A stretch of DNA of 64,000 bases from Oerskovia jenensis. Its GTDB lineage: Bacteria > Actinomycetota > Actinomycetes > Actinomycetales > Cellulomonadaceae. The notes under the pieces are model-generated. The model did no database searches. It saw nothing but the letters and a program-made list of their open reading frames with translations, and was not told the origin of the DNA. Shown in pieces: positions 57,638 through 64,000 of the stretch. Made by a program: the position numbers and the translations under genes. Numbering within the stretch: position 1 is the first letter of the stretch; each line of letters starts with the position of its first letter. The stretch is from NCBI RefSeq assembly GCF_016907235.1, contig NZ_JAFBBO010000001.1:682001-746000 (forward strand), given 5' to 3'.

Positions 57638-57656
57638 CTAACTTAGGGGAACCTAA
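57638..57656. promoter_or_regulatory. DtxR/IdeR iron-box-like site
   Basis: CTAACTTAGGGGAACCTAA agrees with the IdeR consensus TTAGGTTAGGCTAACCTAA at 14 of 19 positions, in otherwise very GC-rich DNA. On the minus strand TTGCGC-N18-TAAGTT straddles it and could be the regulated promoter. Confidence 0.5.
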
Positions 57657-57770
57657 TGCGATCGCGCAAGCCCGGTGAGCGGGAGTCCTGCCTGGGGGGC
57701 GAGAGCCGCGTCGGAGCGAGCCCCGACCAGGACCACGCGACACCCACCCGCCGCCGGCCCGCGCCCGCGG

Positions 57771-58148
57771 TCAGCGCCCGAAGTCCGGGTCGACCGGGAG
57801 CAGGAGCTGCTGGCCGGCCTGCAGCGCGGTCGAGGAGAGGTTGTTCAGCTCGGCGAGGTCCGCCACCACGTCACGGACGTCCCGACCGCCCGAGGCCAGG
57901 GCCGACGCGTGCTGCCAGAGGGTCTCGCCCGCCTCGACGACATGGACACGCACCTCGACCGGCTCGCCCGGGCCCGAGGCGACCGCCCGAGCGCCCCACA
58001 GCGCCCCGAGGGCGAGGAACGCCGCGACGAGCAGCGAGAGGACGACGCGGCCCCGCGTCGTGAGCCTCAGCGGCGCCTCGCCGTGCGCACCGGTGCGCCG
58101 CTCGAACCGCACACCGTCGCCAGCGCCCATCGCAGTGACTGCACTCAT
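57771..58148 (-). CDS. LysM-domain membrane protein divergent from lexA (SOS division-inhibitor type)
   Basis: A 125-residue protein: ~38 cytosolic residues, one transmembrane helix (~39-60, VVLSLLVAAFLALGAL) and an outer LysM domain (~70-120; VHVVEAGETLWQHASALA ... LNNLSSTALQAGQQLLLP). It occupies the place of Rv2719c/ChiZ, DivS or YneA next to lexA, which arrest division during SOS. ATG 58148 follows GGAG; two LexA boxes lie over its transcription start. Confidence 0.9.
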   Translation of the reverse strand: MSAVTAMGAGDGVRFERRTGAHGEAPLRLTTRGRVVLSLLVAAFLALGALWGARAVASGPGEPVEVRVHVVEAGETLWQHASALASGGRDVRDVVADLAELNNLSSTALQAGQQLLLPVDPDFGR

Positions 58149-58194
58149 GCCCACTCCTTCGCCCGTGGTGCTCGAACCGCCTTCCCCGGTCGGT

Positions 58195-58210
58195 TCGAAC
58201 ACCTGTTCGT
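58195..58210. promoter_or_regulatory. LexA box 1
   Basis: TCGAACACCTGTTCGT, core CGAAC-ACCT-GTTCG, just downstream of the LysM-gene -10. Confidence 0.92.
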
Positions 58211-58225
58211 CGAACACCTGTACGA
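58210..58225. promoter_or_regulatory. LexA box 2
   Basis: TCGAACACCTGTACGA, one mismatch from the palindrome, 15 bases after box 1 and abutting the LysM-gene -10. Confidence 0.88.
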
Positions 58226-58254
58226 TTTCTATCACCACCTGGCAGCGATGTCGA
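58226..58254 (-). promoter_or_regulatory. Promoter of the LysM gene
   Basis: On the minus strand TCGACA (58254-58249), 17 bases, TAGAAA (58231-58226); LexA boxes 1 and 2 follow immediately. Confidence 0.65.
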
Positions 58255-58261
58255 GACATGC

Positions 58262-58277
58262 TCGAACATGTGTTTGA
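58262..58277. promoter_or_regulatory. LexA box 3
   Basis: TCGAACATGTGTTTGA fits CGAACRNRYGTTYG and overlaps the lexA -35. Confidence 0.88.
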
Positions 58278-58302
58278 TTCGTGTCGCCGTGTGACCTACG
58301 CT
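58274..58302 (+). promoter_or_regulatory. lexA promoter
   Basis: TTGATT (58274-58279), 17 bases, TACGCT (58297-58302). LexA box 3 covers the -35, consistent with autorepression. Confidence 0.75.
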
Positions 58303-58461
58303 GTTCGAGTACTGGTCGTCCGATATGTCGGACGCTCGAGGACCGGGTGAAGCCGTCCACGAGCCGACGAGGTAGAGCCGGCCACGCTCAGGAGCCCGTG
58401 CCCCTCGCGGCACCGCTCCGCAGGGACAGGACCGAGACGGCCGAGCAGGGCGGAGACGACG

Positions 58462-59211
58462 ATGGCGGGACGGGTGGCCGACACCACGGGCAGGCTCGCG
58501 AAGGTGCACGAGCTGCCCGACGGCACGACGGGCGGCGACGGCCTCACGCCGCGCCAGCGCCTCGTGCTCGAGACGATCCGTGCATCGGTGGACCAGCGGG
58601 GCTACCCGCCGAGCATGCGCGAGATCGGCGAGGCCGTCGGCCTGACGAGCCCCTCGAGCGTCAAGCACCAGCTCACGACCCTCGAGCGCAAGGGCTACCT
58701 GCGCAGGGACCCCAACCGCCCCCGGGCGATCGAGGTCGTCCACAACGACGACGCACGGGCCATCTCGGCGCTCCCCGGCAGCGCGTTCGGCCGTGCCGAG
58801 GGCATCGATGCGTCCGAGGACTCACCCGAGCGTCCCACCCCGTCGTACGTCCCCGTCGTGGGACGCATCGCGGCCGGTGGCCCCATCCTGGCCGAGCAGG
58901 TGGTCGAGGACGTGTTCCCCCTCCCCCGCCAGCTCGTCGGTGACGGCGAGCTCTTCCTGCTCCGTGTGGCCGGAGACTCCATGATCGACGCCGCGATCTG
59001 CGACGGCGACTGGGTCGTGGTCCGTCGCCAGCCCGTCGCCGAGAACGGTGAGATCGTCGCGGCGATGATCGACGGCGAGGCCACCGTCAAGACGTTCAAG
59101 CGGATCGACAAGCACGTGTGGCTCATGCCGCACAACGCGGCGTACCAGCCCATCTCCGGGGACGACGCCCAGATCCTCGGCCGGGTCGTCTCGGTGCTGC
59201 GCAGCCTCTGA
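58462..59211 (+). CDS. lexA: SOS repressor LexA
   Basis: A 249-residue repressor. A ~25-residue extra N-terminus precedes the winged helix-turn-helix ([30 protein letters not shown]). Cleavage site Ala138-Gly139 in GRIAAGGP; catalytic Ser173 in AGDSM and Lys210 in ATVKTF. ATG follows GGAG by seven bases. The boxes at dinB and at its own promoter are its predicted targets. Confidence 0.97.
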   Translation: MAGRVADTTGRLAKVHELPDGTTGGDGLTPRQRLVLETIRASVDQRGYPPSMREIGEAVGLTSPSSVKHQLTTLERKGYLRRDPNRPRAIEVVHNDDARAISALPGSAFGRAEGIDASEDSPERPTPSYVPVVGRIAAGGPILAEQVVEDVFPLPRQLVGDGELFLLRVAGDSMIDAAICDGDWVVVRRQPVAENGEIVAAMIDGEATVKTFKRIDKHVWLMPHNAAYQPISGDDAQILGRVVSVLRSL

Positions 59212-59251
59212 GCACAGCGTCCCGCCCGCCCCTCGGGGACCGGCGCTCAGT

Positions 59252-59292
59252 ACGACGAAGGGGACGGCCCGGCGGGCCGTCCCCTTCGTCGT
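59252..59292. terminator. Bidirectional terminator between lexA and ldh
   Basis: A perfect 19-base-pair stem (59252-59270 with 59274-59292) and a three-base loop between convergent genes. Confidence 0.93.
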
Positions 59293-59325
59293 GCCCGGCG
59301 CCCGTCGCGGGCCCCGAGGCGACGA

Positions 59326-60279
59326 CTACAGGCCGAAGCTCTTGGCCACGGCGCGCACCGAGTCCGCGGACGCCCGCAGACCCGCGAGCTCGTGGTCCGA
59401 CAGCGGGACCTCGATCCGCTCGCCGCAGCCACGCCGCTCGAGCAGCGAGGGGACGGAGAGGCAGACGTCGCTGATCCCGTGGAAGTCCTCGAGGAGCGAG
59501 GACACCGGCAGGACCCGGTGCTCGTCGTCGAGGACGGCCTCGATGATGCGGGTCGCGGCGAGCGCGACGGCGTAGTTCGTCGCGCCCTTGCCCTCGATGA
59601 TGCGGTAGGCCGACTGCACGACCTCGTGCGCGATGTCCGCGCGCACCTCGGCCGTGAGCGGTCCTCGACCCTTGAGCCCCTGCCACTCGAGCAGCGGCAC
59701 CCCGCTGATGGTCGCCGAGCTCCAGAGCGGGATCTCGCTGTCCCCGTGCTCGCCCGCGATGTAGGCGTGCACGTTCTGGACCGCGACCCCGCAGTGCTGC
59801 GCCACGAGGAACCGCAGCCTCGAGGAGTCCAGGACCGTGCCGCTGCCGAAGAGCTGGTTCGGCGGCAGTCCCGAGTACTTGAGCGCGGCGTACGTCACCA
59901 CGTCGACCGGGTTGGTCACCATGATGTAGACGGCGTTGGGTGCCACCTCGACGAGCCCGGGCAGGATCTTGCGCACGAGGGAGATCGTGGCCTCGGCGAG
60001 GTCCAGGCGCGTCTGCCCGGGCTTCTGCTTGGCTCCGGCCGTGAACACCACGACGTCGGCGTCGGCACACACCGCGACGTCGTCCGATCCTTCGACCTTG
60101 GCCATGGGCATGAACTGGATGCCGTGCTGGAGGTCGAGGACCTCGGCCTCGACCTTGGTCCTGTTGATGTCGAGGAGGCTCACGGTGTGAGCCGCTCCGC
60201 GCATGAGCGCCGCATAGGCGAGAGTCGATCCGACGGAACCTGCGCCGACGATCGCGAGCTTGGTGGTACGGGCGGGCAC
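59326..60279 (-). CDS. ldh: L-lactate dehydrogenase
   Basis: A 317-residue NAD-dependent enzyme converting pyruvate to L-lactate. LAIVGAGSVGSTLAYAA binds NAD; AGAKQKPGQTRLDL has Gln at the specificity position (malate enzymes have Arg); catalytic His in GEHGDSEIP. GTG 60279 (VPARTTKLAIVG) follows AGGAGG. It is 78 bases after dinG; no Rex-type operator is evident. Confidence 0.95.
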   Translation of the reverse strand: MPARTTKLAIVGAGSVGSTLAYAALMRGAAHTVSLLDINRTKVEAEVLDLQHGIQFMPMAKVEGSDDVAVCADADVVVFTAGAKQKPGQTRLDLAEATISLVRKILPGLVEVAPNAVYIMVTNPVDVVTYAALKYSGLPPNQLFGSGTVLDSSRLRFLVAQHCGVAVQNVHAYIAGEHGDSEIPLWSSATISGVPLLEWQGLKGRGPLTAEVRADIAHEVVQSAYRIIEGKGATNYAVALAATRIIEAVLDDEHRVLPVSSLLEDFHGISDVCLSVPSLLERRGCGERIEVPLSDHELAGLRASADSVRAVAKSFGL

Positions 60280-60357
60280 TGTGCCTCCTGGACGTGGTGC
60301 GTCGGACGCCGGGTGCTGCACGAGCACCGTGACGTCCGTCGTGTGGACTGCCAGGTC

Positions 60358-62415
60358 TCAGCCTAGGGCGGAGAGGCGCTCGAGCGCAGAGAGGACGACA
60401 CGTCGGTCCGTCGTGGTCCAGAAGTCCGGCATCGACTTCGTGAGGTACGAACCGTACCGCGCGGTCGCCAGGCGCGGGTCGAGGACCGCGACGACCCCGC
60501 GGTCCGCGGTCGACCGGATGAGCCGCCCTGCGCCCTGCGCGAGCAGGAGCGCGGCGTGGTTGGCCGAGACCTGCATGAAGCCGTTGCCCCCGGCGGCCTC
60601 GACCGCCCGCGCGCGCGCCGACTTCACGGGGTCGTCCGGGCGCGGGAAGGGGATCCGGTCGATGAGCACGAGCTGGCAGCTCGGACCGGGCACGTCGACG
60701 CCCTGCCAGAGCGAGAGCGTCCCGAACAGGCACGTCGCCGGGTCTGCGGCGAACTCCTTGACGAGCGTCGGGAGCTGGTCCTCCCCCTGGCACAGGATCG
60801 GGACGTCGAGGCGCTCACGCATGGCCTCGGCGACGGCGAGCGCAGCCCGCCGTGAGGAGAAGAGCCCGAGGGTCCGGCCCCCGGCAGCGGTGATGAGGTC
60901 GGCGATCTCGTCGAGCTGGCCGTCCGTGGCGGCCTCCCGGCCGGGCTGCGGCAGGTGCTTGGCGATGTAGAGGATGCCCTGCTGGGGGTAGTCGAACGGG
61001 CTGCCGACGTCCACGCCGGTCCAGGTGGCGCCGTCGTCGTCGAGACCGAGGGACCGGGCCACGGGGTCGAACGTGCCGCCGAGCGCGAGCGTGGCCGACG
61101 TGAAGACGCCCGTGCGCTCGGTCAGGAGGTGGGTCCGGATGAGACCGGCGACCGCGAGGGGCGCGGCGTGCAGCTTGCTCACCCCGTCCCCGCTCCACCG
61201 ACCGTCGTCGCCCGCGCGCGAGCACCACAGGACGTCGTGGCCGGTCGGGTCCTGGGCCATGCGCTCGGCGATCTCGAAGACCTGCAGCATGGTCGCCTGG
61301 GCCATCTTCATGCCGGTGTCGGGCTGCGCCTGCGGCCCGCCCGAGGTGTCGGGCTTGAGGGCGCTCAGCACGGTGCGGGCCGCGTCACGGACGGCCGCGA
61401 CGGTCGAGCGCGCGTCGTCGGGCAGGCCGTCGGGGAAGCGCTCCGCGGGGAGCGACGCGACGACGGTCCCGAACGCCCCGGTCGCCAGGTCGAGGTCCGT
61501 CGTCTGGACTCCTCCGTGGCGGCGCGCGAGGCGCGCGGCGTGCTCGATGATCGGCACGGAGAGGTCCGCGGTCGCGGCGGCCGTGACGCGGTCGCTGAGC
61601 TCGTGCGCCTCGTCGACGACCACGACACCGTGCTCGGGCAGCACGCCGGGCGACCCCGACGCGGCGATGCCCAGCATCGCGTGGTTGGTCACGACGACGT
61701 CGGCCTCGCGGGCGCTCGTGCGCGCCTGGTCGGGGAAGCAGTCGTCGATCAGCGGGCACTTGGAACCCAGGCACTCGAGGGCCGTGACCGAGACCTGGCG
61801 CCACGCCTTGTCCGAGACGCCGGGCACGAGGTCGTCCCGGTCCCCGGTCGTGGTCTCCTGGGCCCACTCGCGCAACCGCACGACCTGCTCGCCCAGCGCC
61901 GCCGCCCCGGAGGCCGCGCCCGGCGCGGGGTGCTCCGCGACGCCCGCGCGCTCGCCGCCCGTGGGCAGGTCGAACAGCGTGGGCTCGTCGGCCGGGTAGC
62001 CGCCCTCGATCTTGTGCTGGCACAGGTAGTTGTGCCAGCCCTTGAGGAGCGCGATCCGCGGCTCGCGCGGCAACCGGTCCGCGACGGCCTGCGCGACGAG
62101 CGGCAGGTCGCGCGTGATGATCTGGCGCTGGAGGGCGAGGGTCGCGGTCGAGACGATGACGCGTTCGTCCTCGCAGACCGCGTGGCGCACGGCGGGCACG
62201 AGATATCCCAGCGACTTGCCGGTGCCCGTCCCGGCCTGGACGAGCAGGTGGTCGGGTCCGCCCGAGCCGTCGATCGTCCGCGCGACGTTCACGGCCATCT
62301 GGTGCTGCCCGGCGCGACGACCGCCGCCCAGGGCGCCGACGGCGAGGTCGAGCAGCTCCTCGACGTCAGGGGTCGCGGGGCCCGTGGTCAGGGTGGTGGT
62401 GGTCTCCTCGGGCAC
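60358..62415 (-). CDS. dinG: DinG/XPD-type iron-sulfur DNA helicase
   Basis: A 685-residue superfamily 2 helicase. Walker A LVQAGTGTGKSLGYLVP, Fe-S cysteines (NYLCQHK then CLGSKCPLIDDC, ~137-232), DEAH box VVVDEAHELSDR and motif VI QGAGRLIRSTADRG. DinG unwinds R-loops and D-loops. GTG has no ribosome site; TAGACT is six bases upstream and a TGTCGGTG PafBC box is eight bases before that, so damage induction independent of RecA is likely. Confidence 0.94.
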   Translation of the reverse strand: MPEETTTTLTTGPATPDVEELLDLAVGALGGGRRAGQHQMAVNVARTIDGSGGPDHLLVQAGTGTGKSLGYLVPAVRHAVCEDERVIVSTATLALQRQIITRDLPLVAQAVADRLPREPRIALLKGWHNYLCQHKIEGGYPADEPTLFDLPTGGERAGVAEHPAPGAASGAAALGEQVVRLREWAQETTTGDRDDLVPGVSDKAWRQVSVTALECLGSKCPLIDDCFPDQARTSAREADVVVTNHAMLGIAASGSPGVLPEHGVVVVDEAHELSDRVTAAATADLSVPIIEHAARLARRHGGVQTTDLDLATGAFGTVVASLPAERFPDGLPDDARSTVAAVRDAARTVLSALKPDTSGGPQAQPDTGMKMAQATMLQVFEIAERMAQDPTGHDVLWCSRAGDDGRWSGDGVSKLHAAPLAVAGLIRTHLLTERTGVFTSATLALGGTFDPVARSLGLDDDGATWTGVDVGSPFDYPQQGILYIAKHLPQPGREAATDGQLDEIADLITAAGGRTLGLFSSRRAALAVAEAMRERLDVPILCQGEDQLPTLVKEFAADPATCLFGTLSLWQGVDVPGPSCQLVLIDRIPFPRPDDPVKSARARAVEAAGGNGFMQVSANHAALLLAQGAGRLIRSTADRGVVAVLDPRLATARYGSYLTKSMPDFWTTTDRRVVLSALERLSALG

Positions 62416-62444
62416 CCCGAGAGTCTACGTGGGGCCACCGACAC
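62416..62444 (-). promoter_or_regulatory. PafBC-type (RecA-independent) promoter of dinG, leaderless
   Basis: On the minus strand TGTCGGTG (62443-62436), eight bases, TAGACT (62427-62422), six bases, GTG. Matches tTGTCRgtg-N8-TAnnnT apart from the first, weakly conserved T. Confidence 0.78.
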
Positions 62445-62506
62445 GGCCGGGTGCGCCCCCGTGGTCCCGCCGGGCCGGGCGCGTGCCCGGTCCGCCGGAC
62501 GCGACC

Positions 62507-64000
62507 TCAGGCCCGGACCGCCACCGCGTTGAGCTCGAGCGCCAGACCTTCGTCGACGCGCCCGAGCAGGCGCGTGCCGGTCTCGACGTGCTCCTCGAGG
62601 TCGATCTCGCCCGTGAGGTGCACCCGGTTGACCAGGTCGCCACGGTGGTAGGGCACCACGACGTCGATCGAGACGTCGGGGCGCGGCAGCTCGTCGGCGA
62701 TGAGCTGGAGCAGGTCGTCGATCCCCTGCCCGGTGTGCGCCGAGACGAGGATCGTGCGGCGCTCGCGCCCGCGGATGCGTGCGACGACGTCGGGGTCGGC
62801 GACGTCGACCTTGTTGAGCACGACGACCTCGAGCACCTGGTCGATGCCCGGGATGTCGGCCAGCACGTGGCGCACTGCCGCGATCTGCCCCTCGGGGTCG
62901 GGGTGCGACGCGTCGACGACGTGGAGCAGCAGGTCGGCCTGACCGACCTCCTCGAGCGTCGAGCGGAACGCCTCGACGAGCTGGTGCGGCAGGGACCGCA
63001 CGAACCCGACCGTGTCGGCGAGCGTGTAGACGCGCCCGTCCTCGGTCTGGGCGCGACGGACCGTGGGGTCCAGGGTCGCGAACAGCGCGTTCTCGACGAG
63101 CACGCCCGCGCCCGTGAGGGCGTTGAGCAGGCTCGACTTGCCCGCGTTGGTGTAGCCCGCGATCGCGACCGACGGGATCGCGTGCCGCTTGCGCGAGGAC
63201 CGCTTGGTCTCGCGGCCCGGGGCCATCGCGGCGATCTCTCGGCGCAGCTTGGTCATGCGGTCGCGGATGCGGCGACGGTCGAGCTCGATCTTGGTCTCAC
63301 CGGGTCCGCGCGAGCCCATGCCGGCACCTGCGCCACCCACCTGTCCACCGGCCTGCCGGGACATCGACTCGCCCCAGCCGCGCAGGCGCGGCAGGAGGTA
63401 CTCGAGCTGGGCGAGCTCGACCTGGGCCTTGCCCTCCCGTGACTTGGCGTGCTGGGCGAAGATGTCGAGGATCAGCGCGGTCCGGTCGACGACCTTGACC
63501 TTGACGATGTCCTCGAGCGCGCGGCGCTGCGAGGGCGCGAGCTCGCCGTCGATCACGACCGTGTCCGCACCGCTCACGGCCACGACGGACGCGAGCTCCT
63601 CGGCCTTGCCCGAGCCGAGGTAGGTGCCGGGGTCCGGCTTCTGGCGGCGCTGGAGCACGCCGTCGAGCACCTGGGAGCCGGCCGTCTCGGCGAGGGCCGC
63701 GAGCTCGCGCAGCGAGACCTCGGCCTCGGCCGCCGCGGCGTCACCGCTGCCGCTGTACAGCCCGACGAGCACGACCTTCTCGAGCCGCAGCTGCCGGTAC
63801 TCGACCTCGGTGACGTCCTCGAGCTCGGTCGACAGGTTCGCGACCCGTCGCAGCGCGGTGCGCTCGGCCAGCTCGAGCTGGTCGCCGTCGTGGACCGAGT
63901 GCTGGGTGCCTCCCTCGGCGCGCGCGGTACCCGCCCGTGCGAGCACCCGTGCCACGACGTCACCGGCGATGTCGCGCTCGGGGCGCACGGTCTCCGGTTC
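62507..64000 (-). CDS. hflX: Ribosome-associated GTPase HflX (5' end beyond the window)
   Basis: At least 493 residues of an HflX GTPase that splits stalled 70S ribosomes. The N-terminal HflX domain (VVLVGLYSGSG, DPGTYLGSGKAEEL, VVIDGELAPSQRRALE) leads to a glycine-rich loop (GAGAGMGSRGPGETKIE) and the G domain with G1 AGYTNAGKSSLLN, G3 DTVGFVRSLP and G4 NKVD. The frame stays open to base 64000; a GTG at 63988 is possible but the true start is probably upstream. Confidence 0.95.
   Translation of the reverse strand, partial: EPETVRPERDIAGDVVARVLARAGTARAEGGTQHSVHDGDQLELAERTALRRVANLSTELEDVTEVEYRQLRLEKVVLVGLYSGSGDAAAAEAEVSLRELAALAETAGSQVLDGVLQRRQKPDPGTYLGSGKAEELASVVAVSGADTVVIDGELAPSQRRALEDIVKVKVVDRTALILDIFAQHAKSREGKAQVELAQLEYLLPRLRGWGESMSRQAGGQVGGAGAGMGSRGPGETKIELDRRRIRDRMTKLRREIAAMAPGRETKRSSRKRHAIPSVAIAGYTNAGKSSLLNALTGAGVLVENALFATLDPTVRRAQTEDGRVYTLADTVGFVRSLPHQLVEAFRSTLEEVGQADLLLHVVDASHPDPEGQIAAVRHVLADIPGIDQVLEVVVLNKVDVADPDVVARIRGRERRTILVSAHTGQGIDDLLQLIADELPRPDVSIDVVVPYHRGDLVNRVHLTGEIDLEEHVETGTRLLGRVDEGLALELNAVAVRA

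Larger units (their letters stand above)
57312..57770. other. 459-base region upstream of nrdR with iron-box-like palindrome and two hairpins
   Basis: No convincing gene. From nrdR outward: the nrdR promoter (57375-57404), a 31-base near-perfect palindrome (57482-57512), a 10-base-pair hairpin (57574-57596) and a DtxR/IdeR-like box (57638-57656). A 56-codon plus-strand reading (57476-57646) has no family look. Confidence 0.6.
58149..58461. other. Divergent LysM-lexA control region
   Basis: 313 bases with two outward promoters and three LexA boxes between 58195 and 58302. The last ~150 bases are a lexA leader without obvious structure. Confidence 0.8.

Noticed and set aside
57476-57646. A 56-codon plus-strand ORF upstream of nrdR running into the iron-box-like site
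   Set aside because: Poorly spaced ribosome site, no recognisable sequence, and it runs straight through two strong hairpins; more likely non-coding DNA.
57656-58063. Plus-strand ORF beginning at the end of the iron-box-like site
   Set aside because: It is antisense to the LysM gene, Arg/Pro-rich and without a family; treated as a shadow.
60312-60328. Six-base-pair hairpin between dinG and ldh
   Set aside because: Too short to distinguish from chance in GC-rich DNA.

Overview
The window is a GC-rich chromosomal segment of an actinobacterium. Genes are tightly packed with 1-4 base overlaps, GTG starts are common, and the complete division and cell-wall (dcw) cluster has actinobacterial order: mraZ-rsmH-ftsL-ftsI-murE-murF-mraY-murD-ftsW-murG-murC-ftsQ-ftsZ-pgeF-sepF-yggT-divIVA, with no ftsA. 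MurE has DDPH where meso-diaminopimelate enzymes have DNPR. Together with the gene content this points to Micrococcales with L-Lys or L-Orn peptidoglycan, probably near Cellulomonas, Oerskovia or Cellulosimicrobium; the genus is an inference.

Left part (1-15.5 kb): a histidine cluster on the minus strand (hisC-hisB-unknown-hisH). It is separated from hisD by a Rieske lipoprotein, a small membrane protein, an AdhP-type alcohol dehydrogenase with a near-perfect CRP-type operator, and a RecQ helicase fused to a phosphoribosyltransferase-like domain. Then come an S4 protein, a PPOX-fold oxidase, a Nudix hydrolase, replicative dnaE and a GNAT acetyltransferase.

Middle (15.5-37.8 kb, all minus strand): rluD, lspA, a TraR/DksA-like protein with a decayed zinc finger, divIVA, yggT, sepF, pgeF, ftsZ and the rest of the dcw cluster up to mraZ. 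mraZ is preceded by three GTGGAG boxes at exactly 10-base period, the likely MraZ operator. A MoxR-DUF58-transglutaminase operon runs divergently from it.

Right part (42.7-64 kb): DUF3040, an SOS-controlled HEPN-dinB pair, a spermidine-synthase-like methyltransferase, a cold-shock protein, a PAC2 protein, a signalling cluster (response regulator, histidine kinase and a receiver-PPM phosphatase gene broken by a 26-base tandem duplication), a HelD-like helicase, serA, DUF5302, an aldo/keto reductase, nrdR, a LysM/lexA divergent pair with three LexA boxes, ldh, a DinG helicase and hflX, which is cut by the window end.

Two DNA-damage circuits can be read from the DNA. LexA boxes sit at HEPN-dinB and at LysM-lexA. 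PafBC-type (RecA-independent) promoter motifs sit at dnaE and dinG. About ten genes have a TANNNT-like -10 exactly 6-7 bases before the start codon and no Shine-Dalgarno sequence, which suggests frequent leaderless transcription. Strong hairpins close most convergent gene pairs. No tRNA, rRNA, insertion sequence, prophage or CRISPR array was seen.
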